In this document: one piece after another, positions 6,056 through 9,186 of the stretch | How the letters are laid out: each line of letters opens with the position of its first letter | How positions within the stretch are numbered: position 1 is the first letter of the stretch | From: Kiritimatiellia bacterium | GTDB taxonomy: Bacteria; Verrucomicrobiota; Kiritimatiellia; RFP12; UBA1067 | Direction of reading: 5' to 3' | Assembly (NCBI GenBank): GCA_017648225.1 | Contig: JAGCJE010000015.1 | Coordinates: 1 to 9,186 of the forward strand | DNA length: 9,186 nucleotides | Translations under genes and position numbers: made by a program | Notes under the pieces: model-generated | Databases searched by the model: none | Seen by the model: only the letters and a program-made list of their open reading frames with translations | What the model was told of the DNA's origin: nothing

Positions 6056-7825
6056 ATGACCACAACCGGAAAGATTGTAGCGGTAAACGGAAACATGACC
6101 TCCGTCGCGTTTGACGGAGCCGTAGCCCAGAACGAAGTCGGTTACATCGTTCTCGGCGAGAAGCGACTCATGGCCGAGATAGTTCGTGTCCGCGGCACCG
6201 TCTGCGACATGCAGGTGTTCGATGCGACGACGGATCTGATGGTGGGCGACAAGGTCGAGTTTTCTGGAGAACTTCTCGCCGCCGAACTCGGACCCGGCAT
6301 GCTCGCCCAGGTTTACGACGGACTTCAGAATCCTCTTTCCGAACTTGCGAAGGAGGCGGCGAAAATTTCTGCTGACGCCGAGTACTTTCTTCAGCGCGGC
6401 ATATATCTGCCTGGCCTTCCCCGCGACAAAAAATGGGATTGGCATCCGACGGCGAAGATAGGAGAGCGCGTTTCGGCCGGCGATGTTCTCGGCTGGGTCA
6501 CCGAAGGAATTTTCGACAACAAGACGATGCCTGGTCATAAGATTATGGTGCCTTTTGCGTTTCGCGGCTCGTTCACGGTTAAAGAACTCGCCCCCGAGGG
6601 CGATTACACCGTTGTTGAAGACATCGCGACGCTGACTGACTCAAACGGGAAAGACGTTAAAGTCCAGATGCTCCAGCGCTGGCCCGTAAAGGTACCGATC
6701 AAGTGCTTCGTCGAGCGTCTCGCCCCTACAGAAACGCTTGAGACGACGGTGCGCACGATCGACACGTTCTTCCCCGTAGCCGTCGGCGGCACATACTGTA
6801 TTCCCGGCCCCTTCGGCGCGGGCAAGACCGTTCTTCAGCAGACGACCGCGCGTTACGCGAAGGTAGATATCGTGATTTCCGCCGCGTGCGGCGAACGCGC
6901 GGGCGAGGTCGTCGAAACTCTGAAGGAATTTCCCGAGATCGTCGACCCGAAGACGGGTCAGTCGCTCATGAAGCGCACGATCATCATCTGTAATACATCT
7001 TCGATGCCGGTCGCCTCGCGTGAAGCGTCGGTTTACACGGCGGTTACGCTCGCCGAATATTTCCGTCAGCAGGGTCTTAACGTTCTCGTTCTCGCAGATT
7101 CGACTTCCCGCTGGGCACAGGCGATGCGTGAACTTTCGGGCCGCCTCGAGGAGATTCCCGGTGAAGAAGCGTTCCCCGCCTATCTTGAAAGCCGTATCGC
7201 CGCGTTCTACGAGCGTGCCGGCCGCGTTAAGCTTAAAAACGGCGACATCGGCTCGGTTACGATCGGCGGAACGGTTTCTCCCGCAGGCGGCAACTTCGAC
7301 GAGCCTGTGACTCAGGCGACACTTAAGGTCGTCGGCGGCTTCCACGGCCTTTCGCGCGCGCGTTCCGACGCCCGCCGCTATCCCGCGATTGATCCGCTCG
7401 ACAGCTGGAGCAAGTACAACTCTGTCATCGACCAGGGCCGCGTCGAGAAGGCCCGCGCAGTTCTCCGCAAGGGCAATGAAATCGGTCAGATGATGAAGGT
7501 TGTCGGCGAAGAGGGTACTTCGCTCGAAGACTTTACGACTTATCTCAAGGGCGAGTTCCTCGATGCCGTCTATCTTCAGCAGAACGCGTTTTCGGATGCC
7601 GACGCCTCCACGCCCGTCGAGCGCCAGAAGGTTATGTTCGACATGATGGAGAAGGTTCTTGCGACCGAGTTCGAATTCCCCGAAAAGGATGCGACGCGCA
7701 AGTTCATGCTCGCTCTTCAGCAGGCGTTCATCGACTGGAACGACAAACCCTTCGGTTCCGAAGAGTTCGAGTCGGCGAAGGCCGAGCTCTTGAGGAAGAT
7801 CGACGAGGCTTCCGACGGCAAGTGA
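6056..7825 (+). CDS. atpA: V-type ATP synthase/ATPase catalytic subunit A
   Basis: The 589-aa length is normal for subunit A. It has an N-terminal beta-barrel, the A-specific insertion before the nucleotide domain (starting around LGPGMLAQVYDGLQNPL, about 80-97) and the P-loop GPFGAGKT (251-258, Lys257). Catalytic GERAGE with Glu280 follows, then NTSSMPVASREASVYT, ADSTSRWAQAMRE, SGRLEEIPGEEAFPAYLESR, and SVTIGGTVSPAGGNFDEPVTQ. It hydrolyses or makes ATP, coupled to proton or sodium movement; ion choice cannot be read from this subunit. GERAGE, GGTVSPAGGNF and RSDARRYPAIDPLDSWSKY are typical of the bacterial clade with Chlamydiae, Spirochaetes and Bacteroidetes, rather than the archaeal/Enterococcus clade (GERGNE, GAVSPPGGDF). 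The ribosome binding site is weak (AAGAGAG). Subunit B, which normally follows, is absent: a terminator and an unrelated gene come next. Confidence 0.97.
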   Translation: MTTTGKIVAVNGNMTSVAFDGAVAQNEVGYIVLGEKRLMAEIVRVRGTVCDMQVFDATTDLMVGDKVEFSGELLAAELGPGMLAQVYDGLQNPLSELAKEAAKISADAEYFLQRGIYLPGLPRDKKWDWHPTAKIGERVSAGDVLGWVTEGIFDNKTMPGHKIMVPFAFRGSFTVKELAPEGDYTVVEDIATLTDSNGKDVKVQMLQRWPVKVPIKCFVERLAPTETLETTVRTIDTFFPVAVGGTYCIPGPFGAGKTVLQQTTARYAKVDIVISAACGERAGEVVETLKEFPEIVDPKTGQSLMKRTIIICNTSSMPVASREASVYTAVTLAEYFRQQGLNVLVLADSTSRWAQAMRELSGRLEEIPGEEAFPAYLESRIAAFYERAGRVKLKNGDIGSVTIGGTVSPAGGNFDEPVTQATLKVVGGFHGLSRARSDARRYPAIDPLDSWSKYNSVIDQGRVEKARAVLRKGNEIGQMMKVVGEEGTSLEDFTTYLKGEFLDAVYLQQNAFSDADASTPVERQKVMFDMMEKVLATEFEFPEKDATRKFMLALQQAFIDWNDKPFGSEEFESAKAELLRKIDEASDGK

Positions 7826-7864
7826 TTACGTGCCGATAAGGCCCGTCAGATCAAATGAAAGTCG

Positions 7865-7900
7865 AACCCGTCAATCTTCAGCGAAGGTTGGCGGGTTTTC
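7865..7900 (+). terminator. Rho-independent terminator after atpA
   Basis: A 15-bp stem (7865-7879 with 7883-7897; two T-G wobbles, otherwise Watson-Crick) closes on a three-nt loop (AGC) and leads into TTTTC. The AACCCG/CGGGTT base of the stem is GC-rich. It lies 39 nt after the atpA stop and before the promoter of the next gene, so the ATPase transcription unit ends here. Confidence 0.85.
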
Positions 7901-7914
7901 GGCAATCTGCAGAT

Positions 7915-7928
7915 GATTTTGGTATAAT
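7915..7928 (+). promoter_or_regulatory. Extended -10 promoter of the SGNH hydrolase gene
   Basis: GATTTTGGTATAAT holds a perfect TATAAT (7923-7928) with an upstream TGG extended element and no clear -35. It is identical over 14 nt to the element before gltX. A transcript starting near 7935 would include the AAGGAG ribosome binding site at 7940-7945, seven nt before the ATG. Confidence 0.75.
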
Positions 7929-7952
7929 TCACAACATAAAAGGAGATAAAAC

Positions 7953-8621
7953 ATGAAAACCGCAGTATTGATGTCTTCAGTACTTTTTGTCGTTTCATCG
8001 GCGTTTGCCAGATTGCCGTTCGTTAACGGCGACCGAATCGCTTTTCTCGGAGATTCAATAACTCAATGCGGTTCAGACGATCCGCGCGGCTGGGTGAATA
8101 TTCTCGAGTCCCGCGTCAGGAAAGAGGTCGATGAAGTCGCGTTCATTCATGCGGGCATCGGTGGGAATACGAGTGCCGATATGCTTAAGCGCATCAACGC
8201 CGACGTTATCCGCCGCAAGCCTACGTGGGTCTTTTTCTCGTGCGGGGTGAACGATTCGCCCAATCCTGCCGCGGACAATCCGGGGGTCCCGCTTGACAAG
8301 TATGTCAAAAACGTCTCGACCATTTTCGACAAGCTCGACAAAACCGGCGCGAAAATAGTCGTTCTCTCGCAGACTCCGGTTATGGAGGACGACCCCAACT
8401 ATGGCGCGAATATAAATCTCGTATCGTACAACGCGGAACTTAAACGCATGGCTTTGGAGCGCAAGTATATTTATCTCGATCCGGGCGCCGCCATCCGCAA
8501 GGCGATTGCCGAAAAGAAGGATCCCAAAAAGAGAACGCTTACGTGGGACGGCACACACCTTAACCATCGCGGCAACGCGATTTTTGCAGACGTGGTTCTT
8601 AAGGGGCTCGAACGGGAATAG
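7953..8621 (+). CDS. Secreted SGNH/GDSL-type hydrolase (putative esterase)
   Basis: The 222-aa protein has a signal peptide (KT start, hydrophobic core to about residue 17, likely cleavage after SSAFA, residues 15-19), so it is exported. The SGNH blocks are all present: GDSIT with nucleophile Ser35 (block I), HAGIGGNTS with Gly68 (block II), CGVND with Asn100 (block III) and DGTHLN with Asp199 and His202 (block V). The enzyme should be an active serine esterase, acyl hydrolase or carbohydrate deacetylase. The AGIGGNT form of block II is common in relatives annotated as rhamnogalacturonan acetylesterase-like, which would fit a glycan-degrading organism, but the substrate is not shown by the sequence. 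It has its own promoter and AAGGAG site, and an aldo/keto reductase gene follows six nt later, probably in the same transcript. Confidence 0.9.
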   Translation: MKTAVLMSSVLFVVSSAFARLPFVNGDRIAFLGDSITQCGSDDPRGWVNILESRVRKEVDEVAFIHAGIGGNTSADMLKRINADVIRRKPTWVFFSCGVNDSPNPAADNPGVPLDKYVKNVSTIFDKLDKTGAKIVVLSQTPVMEDDPNYGANINLVSYNAELKRMALERKYIYLDPGAAIRKAIAEKKDPKKRTLTWDGTHLNHRGNAIFADVVLKGLERE

Positions 8622-8627
8622 TATCGC

Positions 8628-9186
8628 ATGACCGGTAATTTCAAGGTAGACGGGCGAAAGATTTCGCTTCTCGGGTACGGGGCAATGCGAATGCCCACGG
8701 TTGACGGCGGCCACGCGAACGGCTGGGCGCGCGGCGCCTCCAACGCCGAAATCGACCAAAAGCGTCTCAACGAGCAGATCAAATATATGCTCGACAACGG
8801 CGTCAATTATTTCGATACGTCGCCGGCCTACTGCCGCGGACTTTCGGAGGGTTGTCTCGGAAAGGCTCTCAAGGCGAGCGGGTATAAGCGCGAAGACTAT
8901 ATCATCGCGACAAAGCTTTCGAATTTCTCGCCTGCGCAGTACCCCCTTGAAAAATGCAAAGAGATGTTCGAGAAGTCGCTAAAGGAACTGCAGACCGATT
9001 ATATCGACAATTATCTTCTGCATTCGGTCGGCAACGGCGACTTCAAGACGTTCTCTAAACGCTATCTTGAGAACGGGGCGCTGGACTGGTGCGTCGAACT
9101 GCGCAAATCGGGGCGGATAAAAAATCTCGGGTTTTCGTTTCACGGAGACCCGAAGGTTTTTGAGTGGTGCATGCAGAATCATGACA
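8628..9186 (+). CDS. Aldo/keto reductase, N-terminal part (runs off the window)
   Basis: The reading frame opens at ATG 8628, six nt after the hydrolase stop, and stays open to the window end (186 codons). It starts with FKVDGRKISLLGYGAMRMP, typical of the bacterial aldo/keto reductase group. The full catalytic tetrad is visible: Asp63 (FDTSPAY), Tyr68, Lys96 (ATK) and His132 (DYIDNYLLH). A GRIKNLGFSFHG segment (about 163-174) follows, resembling G.IR.IGFSFH. These enzymes are NAD(P)H-dependent carbonyl reductases with a (beta/alpha)8 barrel. Many with this start carry a C-terminal 4Fe-4S ferredoxin-like domain, which would lie outside the window. No signal peptide is seen, so it should be cytoplasmic. 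The ribosome binding site is weak (GGGAA, rather far upstream), suggesting coupling to the preceding gene. Substrate is unknown. Confidence 0.9.
   Translation, partial: MTGNFKVDGRKISLLGYGAMRMPTVDGGHANGWARGASNAEIDQKRLNEQIKYMLDNGVNYFDTSPAYCRGLSEGCLGKALKASGYKREDYIIATKLSNFSPAQYPLEKCKEMFEKSLKELQTDYIDNYLLHSVGNGDFKTFSKRYLENGALDWCVELRKSGRIKNLGFSFHGDPKVFEWCMQNHD

Noticed and set aside
6641..7345. A 234-codon minus-strand open frame across atpA
   Set aside because: It is antisense to the conserved P-loop region of subunit A, with no recognisable domain; explained as a codon-bias shadow.
8073..8759. A 228-codon minus-strand open frame across the SGNH hydrolase and the start of the reductase
   Set aside because: It spans two plus-strand genes with intact catalytic motifs and has no plausible product of its own.

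Overview
The window looks like ordinary chromosomal DNA from a moderately GC-rich bacterium. Several features suggest a gut-type member of the Planctomycetes-Verrucomicrobia-Chlamydiae assemblage or a neighbouring phylum. These are a bacterial-clade V-type ATPase block in the order E, DUF2764, A (an order I know from Chlamydiae, Spirochaetes and Bacteroidetes), a short glutamyl-tRNA synthetase with a KPYSKR signature, and the end of a GH95-type alpha-L-fucosidase. The lineage is inferred from protein flavour only and is low confidence. No rRNA, tRNA, IS element, phage gene or CRISPR array was seen.

Layout. 1-160 (+): C-terminal end of a GH95 fucosidase-like enzyme, convergent with pdxS, with a hairpin terminator between them. 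253-1122 (-): pdxS, the PLP synthase lyase. 1215-2591 (+): a MocR/PdxR-type regulator, divergent from pdxS across a short region where the two predicted promoters overlap around a small palindrome. 2669-3988 (+): gltX, preceded by a perfect extended -10 so close to the start codon that the transcript should be leaderless or nearly so. 3985-4944 (+): an RsmC/RlmG-like methyltransferase coupled to gltX by a 4-bp overlap and carrying an unusual heptanucleotide tandem repeat in its linker. 5002-7825 (+): V-type ATPase subunit E, DUF2764 protein and catalytic subunit A, with its own strong promoter and a strong hairpin terminator directly after A. 7953-8621 (+): a secreted SGNH/GDSL hydrolase with its own extended -10 promoter. 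8628-window end (+): the N-terminal part of an aldo/keto reductase, probably cotranscribed with the hydrolase.

How the genes fit together. pdxS and the regulator form a classical vitamin B6 control pair, but the regulator lacks the lysine that normally holds PLP, and no pdxT is adjacent. gltX and the methyltransferase form a translation-related pair. The ATPase block supplies the catalytic A subunit and a peripheral stalk subunit, but B, D, I and K are not here although they normally follow. The most interesting observations are the Lys-to-Arg change in the regulator, the possible phase-variable repeat in the methyltransferase, and the terminated, incomplete V-ATPase operon.
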